From: Picochlorum sp. 'celeri'
Taxonomy: Eukaryota; Chlorophyta; Trebouxiophyceae
Length of the DNA stretch: 64,000 bases
Assembly (NCBI GenBank): GCA_010909725.1
Contig: JAACMV010000011.1
Span: 1 to 64,000, forward strand
Direction: 5' to 3'
Position numbers and translations under genes: made by a program. Shown here in pieces: positions 20,740 through 32,246 of this stretch (the stretch's first letter is position 1; the number at the start of each line of letters is the position of its first letter). The notes beneath the pieces are model-generated. The model was not told where the DNA came from. It ran no database searches and saw only the letters and a list, made by a program, of their open reading frames with translations.

Positions 20740-22584
20740 ATGGCGGAGGAAACAAAGGTCCGTAAGTCCTTGCCTCACTCTGTCTCATCCCCTTACTTGC
20801 CGTCCGGCCAAGGCGTCCTTGTGAGTTTCAGAAATCTCACCTACGCTGTCAAAGACAGGAACAAGAAGGGAACATTTAAGAAATTGATCGATGGAGTGAG
20901 CGGATACTTGAGGCCAAGCGAACTCTGTATGCTGATGGGCCCAAGTGGCTGCGGAAAGACCACACTGCTGGATATCCTGTCGTCGAGGAAGGAGGTCGGC
21001 AGCCTCGAGGGGGAGGTGAAATTCGGAGGAATCAAGCCTACTCCAATGTTTCTCCGTCGATATACAGGCTATGTGGAGCAATTTGATACTCTTGTGCCCA
21101 TTCTGACGACAGAGGAGATGCTTCGGTACACTGCCGAGCTCAAACTGGAAATGCACGTCTCGAGCAGCGACAAGCAGGCTGCGGTCGACGATGTGATACA
21201 AAAGCTTGGCTTAGAGTCGTGTCGAAAAGTGCTGATCGGAAGTAACCTTGCTCGAGGGATATCTGGGGGTCAGGCAAAGCGCGTCAACATTGGCATTGCA
21301 TTGATTAGCAACCCAAGGGTGCTCTTTTTGGACGAGCCAACTACTGGACTGGATTCTTTCACCAGCAACGAAGTTATATCTGTGATCAAATCTTTGTCGT
21401 CCACAGGAATCACGGTGTGCGCCACCATCCATTCGCCGTCGGAGTATGCCTTTTCTTCTTTCGACAGGATGCTGTTGCTCCTGAGAGGCAAGACGGTGTT
21501 CTTTGGAAAATGCAGTGAGACGATGGCGTACCTGAAAAATGCTTGCTCCAGCTTCGAGAGCTCTTTGGACCTCCATGTTGCAAGCGAAGCAGAATGGATC
21601 ACGGATGTCATCATGATGGCCGACAGGGCCGGCCATTTTGATTCCCTGGTGGATTGCTATAAGAACTCTGAGGCACACGATCATGCCATGGGGGAACTCG
21701 AGGAACAGATGCAGCAGACAACGCAAGTTTCTGATGAGTTTGCAAAAATTCTTGCCGTGAAGAAGGCTACTACAACTCCAAGTTGGTACTCACTCTTGAT
21801 CCTGATGAGATACAGGCTCATCAAGAACTACTGCACAGGTGTCTTCTATGGCTCTCATGCTGCCCCTTGGCTGATTCAAACTCTCATCATGTTTTCCACA
21901 TTCTGGTTCGTGGCGGACAACGTGTCTCCGTCCAGTGTCACAAATGTCACTGGTATCATATTTTTCTGGTGTGTGACACCTGCCTTTGGGGCAGCAGCCT
22001 ACATCCCCAGCATCATGCTGGCGAGACCTTTATACTTTAGGGAAAGGAATGATGGTCTGTATCGATCGGTCACATTTTTGATGTATTTGCTATTAGAGGA
22101 ATTTTTCATTGCTGTACCGGTGACCCTCATCATCAATGTGATTATGTGGTTTGGCATGAAGCTTGCTGGGAACTTTGTGCTGTGGTGGATCTCCTTCTTC
22201 ATCACGTACATTGCTGGTATTACCGTGTCATATGCCATCTGCTCGGTGTCCCCCAGTATCGACGTTGCCAATGCAGCCGTGCCAATCTTCGGGGTCATTT
22301 GTCTGTTCTTCTCGGGATACTTGATCCGTGCAGATTCCATTGGGTGGTGGTGGAGATGGATGCTCTACCTCACTCCCACGTACTATGGTTTTGGAGCCCA
22401 GATGAACAATTTCTTTTCAGGGGAGAGGAACTTCCCGTTCTTAGGAAGCCCCAGTGTGACATCATATTTTGGTATGGATTGGTTGACCGCATGGGAATTC
22501 GTGGGGATGCAATTGATCTTCCCATGTGTCTTTTTCTTCCTTGCATGGCTCGGGCTCACCTACTACCGGCCGATCGCCCGGTGA
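20740..22584 (+). CDS. ABCG-family half-transporter 2
   Basis: The intronless gene encodes 614 residues. The nucleotide-binding domain shows Walker A (GPSGCGKTT), signature SGGQAKR and Walker B (LFLDEPTTGLD). About six transmembrane segments follow in the C-terminal half. Long stretches are the same or nearly the same as ABCG transporter 1, such as FLRRYTGYVEQ near residue 110 and RDGLYR/NDGLYR in the membrane half, so the two genes are paralogues ~9.5 kb apart on the same strand. They could form a heterodimer, but this is inference. It is followed 130 bp later by the same-strand Rpn9 gene. Confidence 0.93.
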   Translation: MAEETKVRKSLPHSVSSPYLPSGQGVLVSFRNLTYAVKDRNKKGTFKKLIDGVSGYLRPSELCMLMGPSGCGKTTLLDILSSRKEVGSLEGEVKFGGIKPTPMFLRRYTGYVEQFDTLVPILTTEEMLRYTAELKLEMHVSSSDKQAAVDDVIQKLGLESCRKVLIGSNLARGISGGQAKRVNIGIALISNPRVLFLDEPTTGLDSFTSNEVISVIKSLSSTGITVCATIHSPSEYAFSSFDRMLLLLRGKTVFFGKCSETMAYLKNACSSFESSLDLHVASEAEWITDVIMMADRAGHFDSLVDCYKNSEAHDHAMGELEEQMQQTTQVSDEFAKILAVKKATTTPSWYSLLILMRYRLIKNYCTGVFYGSHAAPWLIQTLIMFSTFWFVADNVSPSSVTNVTGIIFFWCVTPAFGAAAYIPSIMLARPLYFRERNDGLYRSVTFLMYLLLEEFFIAVPVTLIINVIMWFGMKLAGNFVLWWISFFITYIAGITVSYAICSVSPSIDVANAAVPIFGVICLFFSGYLIRADSIGWWWRWMLYLTPTYYGFGAQMNNFFSGERNFPFLGSPSVTSYFGMDWLTAWEFVGMQLIFPCVFFFLAWLGLTYYRPIAR

Positions 22585-22714
22585 TGATTCTTTTTGCTGC
22601 TTCAGTCTCTCTCGAGAGGAGCGTCACATGCACAATATTTGTACTACTACTTATACTAGTATTTCTTTGATTGTTTGAAACTGCTTATAGTGTCTAGATT
22701 GACGATTCGAGTCG

Positions 22715-23911
22715 ATGACGTCCTCGACTGATCAATATGCGTTGTGGCTGGAGACTGCGTGCTCCAAGGGGCCACAACTTGAACAGTATTTGGCTCCATC
22801 CCGTGAGTTATACAGTAAAAGGCTGTGGCATGAACTCACGACTCTGCTGGAAGAACGAATCACCGATCCGGAATTTGTCAAACTCTGCCCTCTCCAGGAT
22901 CTGTACAACAACTTCATTCAAGGCTTTGCAGATAAAATAAACCCATTGAAGTTGGCCTTGTTTGCTGTCGCTACGAGCAAGGAAATGGCAGACCCGTACG
23001 ACGGACAGGCGTTCCTCCAGTCAGTTCTGGACAGCATTAAACTGCACAAGGCAAAACAGGGAGAATCCCACGTTGACGGCGTGGCCGATGAAGCATGTTT
23101 GTACTTAGAAATGCAGATAGCACAGTATTATTTGATATCGGAGAATATGGCAGAGTGCAAGCAACTCATGGACAGAGGTTCCAGGCTGTTGGACTCCATG
23201 TCTGAAGTGAACCATAAAGTTGCTGCGGCTGTATACTACGTCACCATGCAGTATCACAAGGCCAAGTCTGACTACGCAGCCTACTACAAAGCTGCACTCA
23301 TGTACCTCGCGTACGCGTCGAGCGAAGGCTTGTCAAGGGAATTTGCCGAGGCTGTTGCTGTGGACGTGTCATTGGCAGCATTGCTTGGAGAAGATGTGTA
23401 CAGTTTTGGAGAACTCTTGGTGCACCCAATCATGGAAAACCTGCGATCGAGTGGTTCTTTTGGGTGGTTGTATGACCTGTTGGAATGCTTCCATCAGGGT
23501 GACATTGAAAGGTACGACACCCTGTGCACGGTGCATGCCAGTGTCCTGAATGGTCAGCCAGCACTCGTCGCCAACGAAAGAAAGCTCAGGGAGAAGATCA
23601 CCGTCCTGTGTCTAGTATCCTATGTCAGCTCATTACCTGCCGACGAGAAGAGCGTGTCGCTGGCGGATATAGGTGCACGAACAAAGCTGCCCATAGAGAG
23701 CGTAGAGTTCCTTCTCATGAAGGCGTTATCACTGCGGTTGATTGAGGGAATCATAGATCAAGTGAATGGCACTGTATCAATCTCATGGATTGCTCCGAGA
23801 GTGTTAACCATGCCCGAAATAGAAGACATGAAGGATAGACTCAACCTGTGGCTTGAGAGGGTAGAAAAAAAATCTGCCGATGTAGAGGTGCAGTCAATAG
23901 GTATTGTATGA
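22715..23911 (+). CDS. 26S proteasome regulatory subunit Rpn9 / PSMD13
   Basis: A non-ATPase lid subunit of the 19S regulatory particle. The intronless gene encodes 398 residues. The N-terminal two-thirds are helical, TPR-like repeats (blocks around LYNNFIQGFADKINPLKLA and EYYKAALMYLAY-type text). The C-terminal third is a PCI domain with the typical SLADIGARTKLP...VEFLLMKALS winged-helix block and a VSWIAPRVL-type end. Length agrees with animal and plant orthologues. The stop lies six bases from the stop of the convergent phosphatase gene. Confidence 0.95.
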   Translation: MTSSTDQYALWLETACSKGPQLEQYLAPSRELYSKRLWHELTTLLEERITDPEFVKLCPLQDLYNNFIQGFADKINPLKLALFAVATSKEMADPYDGQAFLQSVLDSIKLHKAKQGESHVDGVADEACLYLEMQIAQYYLISENMAECKQLMDRGSRLLDSMSEVNHKVAAAVYYVTMQYHKAKSDYAAYYKAALMYLAYASSEGLSREFAEAVAVDVSLAALLGEDVYSFGELLVHPIMENLRSSGSFGWLYDLLECFHQGDIERYDTLCTVHASVLNGQPALVANERKLREKITVLCLVSYVSSLPADEKSVSLADIGARTKLPIESVEFLLMKALSLRLIEGIIDQVNGTVSISWIAPRVLTMPEIEDMKDRLNLWLERVEKKSADVEVQSIGIV

Positions 23912-23917
23912 ACGTTT

Positions 23918-24997
23918 TCATGTTAAAATGTCTTTCAATTGCCGTTGAAGATGGTGGGAAAATCCGATGTGGTCCAGGTATTCATGCACCCCGCCAAACT
24001 TCCTATCAAGGAATTCAAAGGTCTTCTCGAGCACTTCTGGAGGGGCACTGGAAAACATGCTCCTGTCCACGCCTTCGACTTCCTTCATGTTTTCCACTCC
24101 GCCCAAAGCGACTTCATTCAGTCCATTACTCAATGCGTAGTCTTTCAAAATCTCACTCCTGTCAACATCACAACAGGACAAAACCAGTGCAGAAATCAGC
24201 CCTGTCCTGTCCTTTCCTAGCTTGCAAAAGATCAGCGTCGGTTGATTATTCTGCAGAGCCTGCAAAATTGTGTCCATGCATCCTTTCACTTCGTTTTTGG
24301 CAGTCTCCAGGATCACTTCATATACCAACGGGAGCCCCAACGCATTCACCTCGGGAAGCAAAATCTCCTTCATCTTGTCGTCGTACCCAGCAGTCTTCCA
24401 GGCCAACGCGATCAATGTCTTCAACTTCGGAAGTCTCCACAGCAGCTTGGGGATGAATTTCTTCTTCTCCAACAAGGAAAACCTGTGAAGCTCGCAGTAC
24501 GGAAGCTCTTCATCCAGCATCTCAATGGCTTCCGTATCTGTGTGCACACCCAGCCTGTCCGAGAAGTGATACGTCTTTATGGTCCCATTATTTAGCACAG
24601 CATGCCACCCATCATCCAACGCGTGCTCCTCGGCCGACCGAAGATCTAAAAGATGCTGCACCCGAAAATGTTGTCTGAGTTTGGTGTAGTCCTCCATGAT
24701 CGCGCTGCTCGGGTTGCCCGATCTGAACACCCTCCCAGGGCGTAAAGACGTCGCAGTCTCAGCCAGATCTCTTGCATTGGGAATACTTGTGAATGCTTCC
24801 GAGAATAGCATCTCGTTCTCGGACTTTGTGTCGATTGCCCTGCTCTTTCCAGCTGGTCTGTTCGGGATCCCGCGTGTTGGAGGTTCCAATCCACCAAACC
24901 GAGTTCCTAGAGCTCTCATACAGCGATTCATGAGAGAATTGGAATTGTTCTCTTCCTTTGCGGGTGGGAATGGGGAATTTTGCGGTGCCAAAGCCAT
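23918..24997 (-). CDS. Tyrosine phosphatase-like protein (Y_phosphatase3 type)
   Basis: The intronless ORF encodes 359 residues. Near residue 260 is the P-loop FCKLGKDRTG, the CxxGxxRT-type signature of the DSP-like tyrosine phosphatases grouped as PF13350 in bacteria, fungi and algae. An upstream FRSGNPSSA...LLDLRS block is also typical of this group (arginine and aspartate before the first helix). The N-terminal ~65 residues are polar with an Arg-rich stretch and could be a targeting sequence. Substrates in this family vary (phosphotyrosine, phosphoinositides), so a precise function cannot be given. It is divergent from NOC2 across 115 bp. Confidence 0.8.
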   Translation of the reverse strand: MALAPQNSPFPPAKEENNSNSLMNRCMRALGTRFGGLEPPTRGIPNRPAGKSRAIDTKSENEMLFSEAFTSIPNARDLAETATSLRPGRVFRSGNPSSAIMEDYTKLRQHFRVQHLLDLRSAEEHALDDGWHAVLNNGTIKTYHFSDRLGVHTDTEAIEMLDEELPYCELHRFSLLEKKKFIPKLLWRLPKLKTLIALAWKTAGYDDKMKEILLPEVNALGLPLVYEVILETAKNEVKGCMDTILQALQNNQPTLIFCKLGKDRTGLISALVLSCCDVDRSEILKDYALSNGLNEVALGGVENMKEVEGVDRSMFSSAPPEVLEKTFEFLDRKFGGVHEYLDHIGFSHHLQRQLKDILT

Positions 24998-25112
24998 TTT
25001 AAATATTTATTGACGGAACAATTCCATTGGAATTGCAGACGGAATCCTCATATAGCCATGCCCCCCCTTGCTTAGTATGCATTTAGACGCATTATAATAC
25101 ATCGGCTTGAGA

Positions 25113-27440
25113 ATGGCGAAGGTGAAGAAAGGCAGAAAGAGGAAAGCGGTGCCTCCAGGGCATGCAGGTCCAAGCCAGGAGGACATGCAGAAAGGTGTGT
25201 TTGTGAATCGATTGGATGGATCTCCGTGTAATCATATACATAAAAGTTCGATAGTACATGGTTTCAATGGTTGTATGGGTGTTTGCAGTGGGCAAGGTCG
25301 GTGTTCCCAAAGCAGTCGAGGAAATGAGTGTGGACGATTTGCTCGGGATGGACGTGTTTGGAGGGATTGACGGTTCACACGTTGAGAAGGATGACAAGAG
25401 TGACTCTGTGGCATCGTCCGATAGCGATGAAGAGGATATTGGGATGACCAAGGAGGACATGGAGAAGTTGAAGGAAACAGACAATGAGTTTTACGAGTAT
25501 CTGAAGGAGACTGACCAAAACTTGCTGGAGTTCGACGTTGATGGTAGTGACGAATCAGGGGGAGATGGAGTCGAAGAAAGTGAACAACCTGAGGTGGAGG
25601 ATGATACGAGGGAGGTGATCACATCAGAGTCTCTCAAGTCATGGTGTGCTGCAGCAGAGAAGAATGCATCCCTGGGAGCTGTTCGTCAGATGACCAGGCT
25701 CTATCGCATCGCCTGCCATTATGGGGATGATGAGGATGAAAGTCTTCGCCTGGCTAGCTCTGCTGTGTATAACAAAATCTTGCTGTTTATGCTGGGAAAG
25801 GCTGACGGTATATTTAGAAAGGCTCTTTCTATAGAGAAAGGGGACGAGGACGTCGACGTAACAGCATCAACTCGCTGGCCCAAGTTGGAAGTATATATTC
25901 GTAGTTATTTGGGAAACACGCTGCATTTATTAGGTACGTTGTCCTTGTGGGCTCTAGTCAAATCCCTGGAACTTGATCATGACAAGTTATGGGGAGTCGT
26001 AACGAGCCTATATCGAATATGCCTTGTGGTGACCTATTTTCAGTGCGTTTTCGAGTGCAATGATGATTGATCTGAGGGCTATATATCGTTGATTTTGTAG
26101 GCAAGGTGACTGATGCTTCCATGCAGAGCTATGTGTTGGAGAGATTGCGACACTCTGTAATCTTTTTGAGAGATTTTGACAAAATCAGAAGAAAGCTGAT
26201 TGCTTTAGCTCTGAAAATTTTCTCTAGCGGTGAAGATGAGGCCAAGGTACAGGCAATACTGTTCATTCGTGCCCTAGCAATTAAATTGCCTGCCTTGTGT
26301 CTTGATAGCTGTCTGAAAGGGACGTACAAATCTTTTGCAAGTGCCGCCAAATTCTTCAATGCCAGCTCTGCGCCCAACATTCGTTTTATGGCATCATGTG
26401 CTGTCGAGATGTATGGTATAGATTTGGCAGCAACATATCAGCACGCATTTGTGGCCATCAAGGATTTGGCCAGTCAAATGAGGCAGGCGCTCACCAGCAA
26501 GTCAAAAGAGTCTTACAAAGAGATCTACTGCTGGCAGACAATTAATTGCTTTGAGCTATGGGCTACTGTACTAGTGACGTACCCTGATCAATTAGAGCCC
26601 TTGTTCTATCCAGTGTCCCAGTTGCTCCTTGGGGCATGCACACTGATTGGATCATCCTCATTTATACCACTCAGGCTGAAATGTATTCGAATGCTGAACG
26701 AGATAGCTGCTTGCAATAACTTGTATATTCCTGTGTCTTCCCTGTTATTAGAAGTTCTGCAGTGGAAAGACCTCGGGAGAAAGCCCAAACCAGTGGCAGC
26801 AAATACCGTCACAGACATTAATCTTCGTCTACGAGTCGGCTCCACCATATTGAGGGCAGCATCCTTCCAAGAGGAGGTAGTTGATGTCGTGTTTGAATTA
26901 CTGAGTGAACACTTGGCGCAGTGGGGGTACCACCCAGGATTTCTGGAAGTATCATATGTTCCCCTGTTGAGGCTGAGAGCATTTGCAAAGTCAGCAGACA
27001 GGGACCGTTTCAAACGAGGAGCAAAGCAATTGTGCCAGGCAATAAGCAGCACCAACGAGCTTGTTACTAAGGCTAGAAATAAATCCCAGTTCAGTCCAAA
27101 GGATTCAGGTGCCATCCGCAAGTTTGCACAAGACCTGGAGGCTGAGGGGCCCACCGCCATTGTCACCCTGGCGAAAAAGCTTCGGGAGCAGACAATCCAG
27201 CGGCTGCAGATGAGGTCCATGGAGGACGCAGTTATAGCCGAGGAAGAAGACTATAGTGGTGGTGACGACGACGATCACGATAGTGAAGAAGAAGATGAAA
27301 TGAGGAAGAGGACAAGAGTCAGCGACGACATGCCGGACAATGTTGATGAATTAGAAAATACGCCATCGAGCGATGGTGAAGATGGCTTTGATGGGGAGGA
27401 TCAAGTTGACGTATATCAATTGTCAGATGACGATGAATAA
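25113..27440 (+). CDS. NOC2: Nucleolar complex protein 2 (NOC2)
   Basis: A pre-60S assembly and export factor working with NOC1/NOC3 in nucleolus and nucleoplasm. Exons 25113-25194, 25289-25933 and 26101-27440 join to 688 codons; introns are 94 nt (GTGTGT...TTGCAG) and 167 nt (GTACGT...TTGTAG). The N-terminus is Lys/Arg-rich (MAKVKKGRKRK), followed by an acidic stretch with EFYEYLKETDQNLLEF, the NOC2 signature region. A long helical-repeat body (PF03715) follows, including RFMASCAVEMYG and LRLKCIRMLNEIA-type blocks. The tail is strongly acidic (runs of Asp/Glu/Ser), as in orthologues. Exon 3 resumes exactly in phase. Confidence 0.93.
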
Positions 27441-27466
27441 TGATAATAATGATAATAATAATAATC

Positions 27467-27933
27467 TCATTTCTCTTTCTCCTCCTCCTCCTTTTCTTGC
27501 TGCTGCCGCTCCATCTCACGTTCTTCTTCTTCTAATAAAGGAGCATAATACTCCTTGTTGGCTAGCATGCATTCACGGAGAGCTATGGTCTGCAAACACA
27601 TACATACAGGTCTCAGGAAAAAAAAGCCTGCAACAACAACTTGAGCACTCAAAGATTGTGTCTCGCACCGCTTCTTTGCACGTTTCTGTAAAGTCATTAT
27701 CTGCACTGCGCTCTGCATCGACGCACGCACTCCATGCCTGCAAACATTTGAAGGGGCTTAGGGCCACAACCAAGCTCTTTCAACACACACATCTCAAGTG
27801 CACCCACCTCAAATGCTTCTTTGCATCCTCCTCCCTTCATAAATATACAAAATCCACACGTTTCTTCTTCTTCTTCTTCTTCCTCTTCTCCTCCTCCATG
27901 GGAAGGTTCAGGGGGAGAATCGTCCTTTGACAT
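27467..27933 (-). CDS. GCK-domain small protein
   Basis: Three small exons (27933-27808, 27737-27669, 27589-27467) join in phase to a 105-residue protein; introns are 70 and 79 nt. None of the separate open frames is convincing alone, but the splice product reproduces the plant GCK domain: CGFCIFMKGGGCKEAFE, then AWSACVDAE, TCKEATIALRECM and KEYYAPLLEEE. GCK proteins are small Cys-rich proteins, common in plants, with twin Cys motifs like those of mitochondrial or nuclear CHCH-type proteins; their role is not settled. The N-terminus has a poly-Glu stretch and the C-terminus is Glu/Lys-rich. The stop lies 26 bp from the convergent NOC2 stop, across a TAA/TGA-rich spacer. Confidence 0.85.
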
Positions 27934-28033
27934 GCTGAATGATCTAGTCTATTGCTGCTAGCTGAATATCGAGCTCTATCTAGTTCCAACAGTTTATTAA
28001 TTATTTAAATTATAAATTAGTTCTGGAGGTGCA

Positions 28034-31000
28034 TCATCCCATCACGTATATGTCTGAATTTTTTGAATTGCTGCCCCTGGAGCGTCTGTAGCCATTCTCT
28101 GGGGCTCCACCAGAATTGCTTCTTCTGGTGGGCGGAAGCTTTGCTGCCCTGAGTTTTGAGAGCAATGCGGGCATAGGATTCGTTCCCGTGCCGGTCACCT
28201 GGACCCATGCCTGATCGAGCATTGGGGTGCCATAAATTTTGGATTCATTCCTGAATTGCCAAAGGCTCCCAGTCTTCCACATGGAGTCGGGCCTGTTGTC
28301 CAACTGTTCCAGCATATCTGGTCTGTCTTTATCTAGGTAATTGGTGGAACCTTGTTTGAACGCAGACTCAATATCTGGCAGGGAAATTGCTCCGCGTCGT
28401 TCAGCAGAGAGTGACGCTGTTGGGTCATTCACTGTTTGCTTGAACCATCCACTCAATTGGCCCCAGGCGTAGGTGGGGCGGTATACTTTTCGAAGCGCTG
28501 GGTTTTTTGAATGCTGTTTCGCGAGCGACTGTGCGCTGGACAACTGGCGCTCCTCTGGTACACTTGTATCAGCATCACCTCGGTTTAGAAAAAGGTCCTC
28601 CAAGTTGATTGGAACCTTGGGAGAGGTTATATTCTTATAATGCCTGGCACAGGAGAACCACATTCGAGTATGAGCATATAGAGTTCCTGCATCTGCGGCG
28701 GCAGTCAGACCGCCGCCAATGTCGAGGTCAAGCTGGCGAATGGCATCACACAACTTGATCAGTTTACCTCTTGCTTCATCTGCAGACGATACCCTCTCCC
28801 TCACCATACCTGCCAAACGAACCACGTTATCTGGGAAGATGTTGTTATTCATCATCTCGGCAACTTTGAAGCCATCTGACATGGTCAGCGCCTCTTTGGG
28901 GGCCAGCACATGGGCACATCCCCGAAGCAGCCGTTTGGATATGGATTTTGGCCCATTCCACAAGTGGTTGATCACCTCTGATTCCTGCAAAATCCGAAGA
29001 TACGGCTCTTGAGTCTGAGATTGCTGTTTTAAAAACATTCGGACTTTGTCCAGGGTGATGACAATATTTTGTACTCTGTTGGATACAACCCCTTTTGCTT
29101 CTGCTGCAGCTGCAGCCTCAGTGTATCGTTTGTAGGGATCTTTATGCAATAATTCCTCCTTCAGGCACACATACTCTTTTTCAAGATATTCACAAATGAG
29201 TGAAGCCCATTTCTCTAGCCATGGAGGAACCCTGGAGCCATCCTCTTTGCTTCCTAGGCAGCTACACCCCAGCCCGAATTTTTTCAGCCTTGCTAAATCT
29301 GCCCTCGTGAGAGGCTCCGAGCCGGCACGAATCAATGCCACTTGTCGATGGAGAATGTTGTGGTGTTTCGACAAAATTTGCATGAAAGCTCTGCTTCCTG
29401 TAAAATACAGGTATGACCCACGACACATGTGTGTTCCACACAGGCAAATAGCCTGCCTGAATTCCTTTTCAGACTCCGTGACAGACGAATAGTCAAACGT
29501 CAACTCTTCCCCTGGATGGACGTGTCGAAGAGTATATAGGGCAATGGTCAATCTTCCATTGCAAGCCATCACAACTGCTTGGCAGTTTGGGGTGCAGGAG
29601 TGAGACATGCGGGAGGCAACAGCGCCCTTGGCTGCGGCATCGACGAATAAAACGTCATATCCGTCTGGGTCGTCCTTGGGGCGCTCCAAAACGATGTTGT
29701 AGAAATCTGGCAGCTCGCTTCCTGTTATCTTTTTCACTGCATCTTGTAGCTCAAACCATCTCCATGGTGTGTGAATTTCTCCCAAGTATTCCTCGACAAA
29801 AGTGAGTGGTGGTATACCATCCTCTCTCTTGCATACCAGGCCCACGCCTTTAGGGTGCAGCCTGAAGTAATTTGAGCCCACCTCTTCGAATCGCTGTTGG
29901 ATAGCCTTTACCGCCAGCACTGACCTCTGATCATCTTGTGCTTCTGCCACAGAGAGTGTGGATTCGAGGGCACAATTCAAATCCCATCCTCGTGGACCCT
30001 GTCTGTTGATGGCCGGCATCAGGGTATACTCAATCCATTCAGAGGCCATTCTTTGTACAATACCGTCTTTTGGAATGCTGTTGTGTTCTTGGATTCCCTT
30101 GTTGGAGGACGGAGAGGGTGCATCGGCTGCAACAGCAGCATGTTGTCCCGCAGAAGTGGCTGCAGCCATACACGGGGCTGAAACTTTATCGTAATCCGGA
30201 ATCACGTATTCTCCAAATGCTTGAGACTCTAGTATTGCTGCAAAAATTGTGATGGAGGGTCAAATCATGGTCACACATGCTTGAAAGTATGCACAGAGTC
30301 TGGAATAGCACGCACCGTCCTGGATATTTTTTCTCGTGTAACAATCCATTCCCCAGGAATCTATTTCTTCAACATCGATCCCAAGCTTTACTGCTTGTCG
30401 CTTTGTGACCGCTCTATTCAGGCAGTTAGATTCGTCGCATTTGCAAGATGGCCCACATTCTGTGTTTCGCGATAAGCAGTGACAGGAAGAGACAAAACTG
30501 TCCTTTTCCAAAGAGTACTCCCCCAAAGTGTCCCTCCGTTTACAGTGTTCTCCATCGCAACCACCAGTCTTTTTTGTCGCGAGCTTTTTCGTGATTTCAT
30601 CCCTTACAAACTCCTCCACAATATGATAGCTTTCCAGCCTAACATATGGGCGAGGCTTAAATGGCGTCTTCCTCCAGTTTCCGTGGCGATATGGCTCTCG
30701 GTTGAATGCAATTGATTTGGGAAGCTTCACTTTCGGAGTGTTTATATCATGATCCGCATATTGTCCATCGTCTGTGCTGGCCTTGCCCCTCTTTTTGGCA
30801 CCTCGCTTCATTTTCCTCACCCCTGTGACGCCCATGATATCATCCAGCACCTCTGCGATCAGATTGATGAACGCATCTGCGAATCCCATGATCTTTCCTC
30901 GTCTCACCATTGCATTGTCCAAGGACAAGTATATCTGTGCCGCCTCTTTGCATGAGGAATCAAGCTCAGCCATAAACTCCTCTGCATCAACAAAGCCTCC

Positions 31001-31990
31001 CACTGCGAATACAATATGAGATCACATGAAGTCTATTCTTTCGACAACCCTTCACTCGAAACGTCACCAAAAAGCAAAATGAAACATACCTTCAAGGGTT
31101 TTGCAGACCCCTTCCAGTGTTGCACCAATAAGTTGCATTCCCTGGCTTGCCCCGCTATCCCTAACCTTTAATGCCTCTTTCTGAAAGTTTGAGGAAAATG
31201 AGCACGTGCCTACATCAGCATGCTCTTGAGACAATGCGACTCGAAGCAAATAACACAACTGGCTCTGAATTTTCATATTCCATTGTAGCGAACCATACGC
31301 CGCAACAATAGTTTTCTGGCCCTTTGATTGATCTTTCCGCTTCCTTCTTCCAGGGTTTTGGGAGCTTTGCTTGTCCTGCTGCATCTCCACCACACGCTCA
31401 TCGACCTCAAACGTCAAAGCTTCTTCAACATCCTCGGGATTCATGTAAAAGTGCGAGCCCCCACCCTGCTGAGAGACTTCTTGGCTCCCACCAACTTTCT
31501 GACACCCAGGAGACAGCAAATCCAGCAACTCACCCAGATGCCCCACAGTTTCCTTGTTTCCAGTTTCGAACTCATTATATAGCACATCCCCAACTATTTT
31601 GTTCAGGTGGGAGCACACATGGCCGAGATTTTGCCCCAGATCGTGCCTCAACGACTCAAGGGCAGGGGTGCTATCATGTCGTTGCTGAGTTTGCAAACTC
31701 TCCTCAAGGCGGCGTGTCTCGATATCTCGTACCAAATGTTCAGGCAACCTTTGAAAAGATGCTATTATTGCATTCTCAATCAAGTCTGTGCCCCCGGTGT
31801 TCTCGTCGTCGGTCCCGGCAACGACAATTCCATTGCTCTGTGCCCGTTGACCATCGTTCTGATCGCTCTTTTTCCCGATACCATGTGTATCAAGTTCATG
31901 TGCATTTGTTTCAGCTGTCTTTGATCGGTACAGCATTGTTGAGGCCCGAGGCAACCTCGTAACTGCCCTTTTTGGCCCCCTCCGAGGCAT
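28034..31990 (-). CDS. SET-domain histone methyltransferase, ATXR3/SDG2 type
   Basis: Three exons (31990-31090, 31002-30316, 30237-28034) join to 1263 residues; introns of 87 and 78 nt keep phase. The N-terminal third is low-complexity and basic. Near residue ~470-510 lies a Cys-rich pre-SET segment (CDGEHCKRRD ... CHCLSRNTECGPSCKCDESNC). The SET domain follows: PKGVGLVCKREDG, VEEYLGEI, SRMSHSCTPNC, GEELTFDYSSVTES, then the post-SET CLCGTHMCRGSYL. The ~450-residue C-terminal extension (LGCSCLGS, TLDKVRMFL, YAWGQLSGWF, ISLPDIESAF, IYGTPMLDQAW) is characteristic of Arabidopsis ATXR3/SDG2, the main H3K4 trimethyltransferase in plants. That extension makes this assignment firmer than the SET core alone. 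It is divergent from HUS1 and probably nuclear. Confidence 0.9.
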
Positions 31991-32246
31991 TCTGCAACGT
32001 TGGCTTTCGCTGTGCAGATTGGAGCCTATCTAGATTCATTCAAATTGAATATAACAAATATAACGTAGTTTCTCTGGTAGAGGGACGTGTTTCATGTCAG
32101 TTCCAACATTGACGTTGTTTCAAAAATCCGTCGAATTTTCCTTTGAAGGAATCTCGGCAAGATGTTGGCCGGGCCATCAAGAACAACTCTGTTCGCCGGC
32201 GTTTTTGTTTACTTTTCTTACTTTGATATCGCCTCATCATGGTAGA

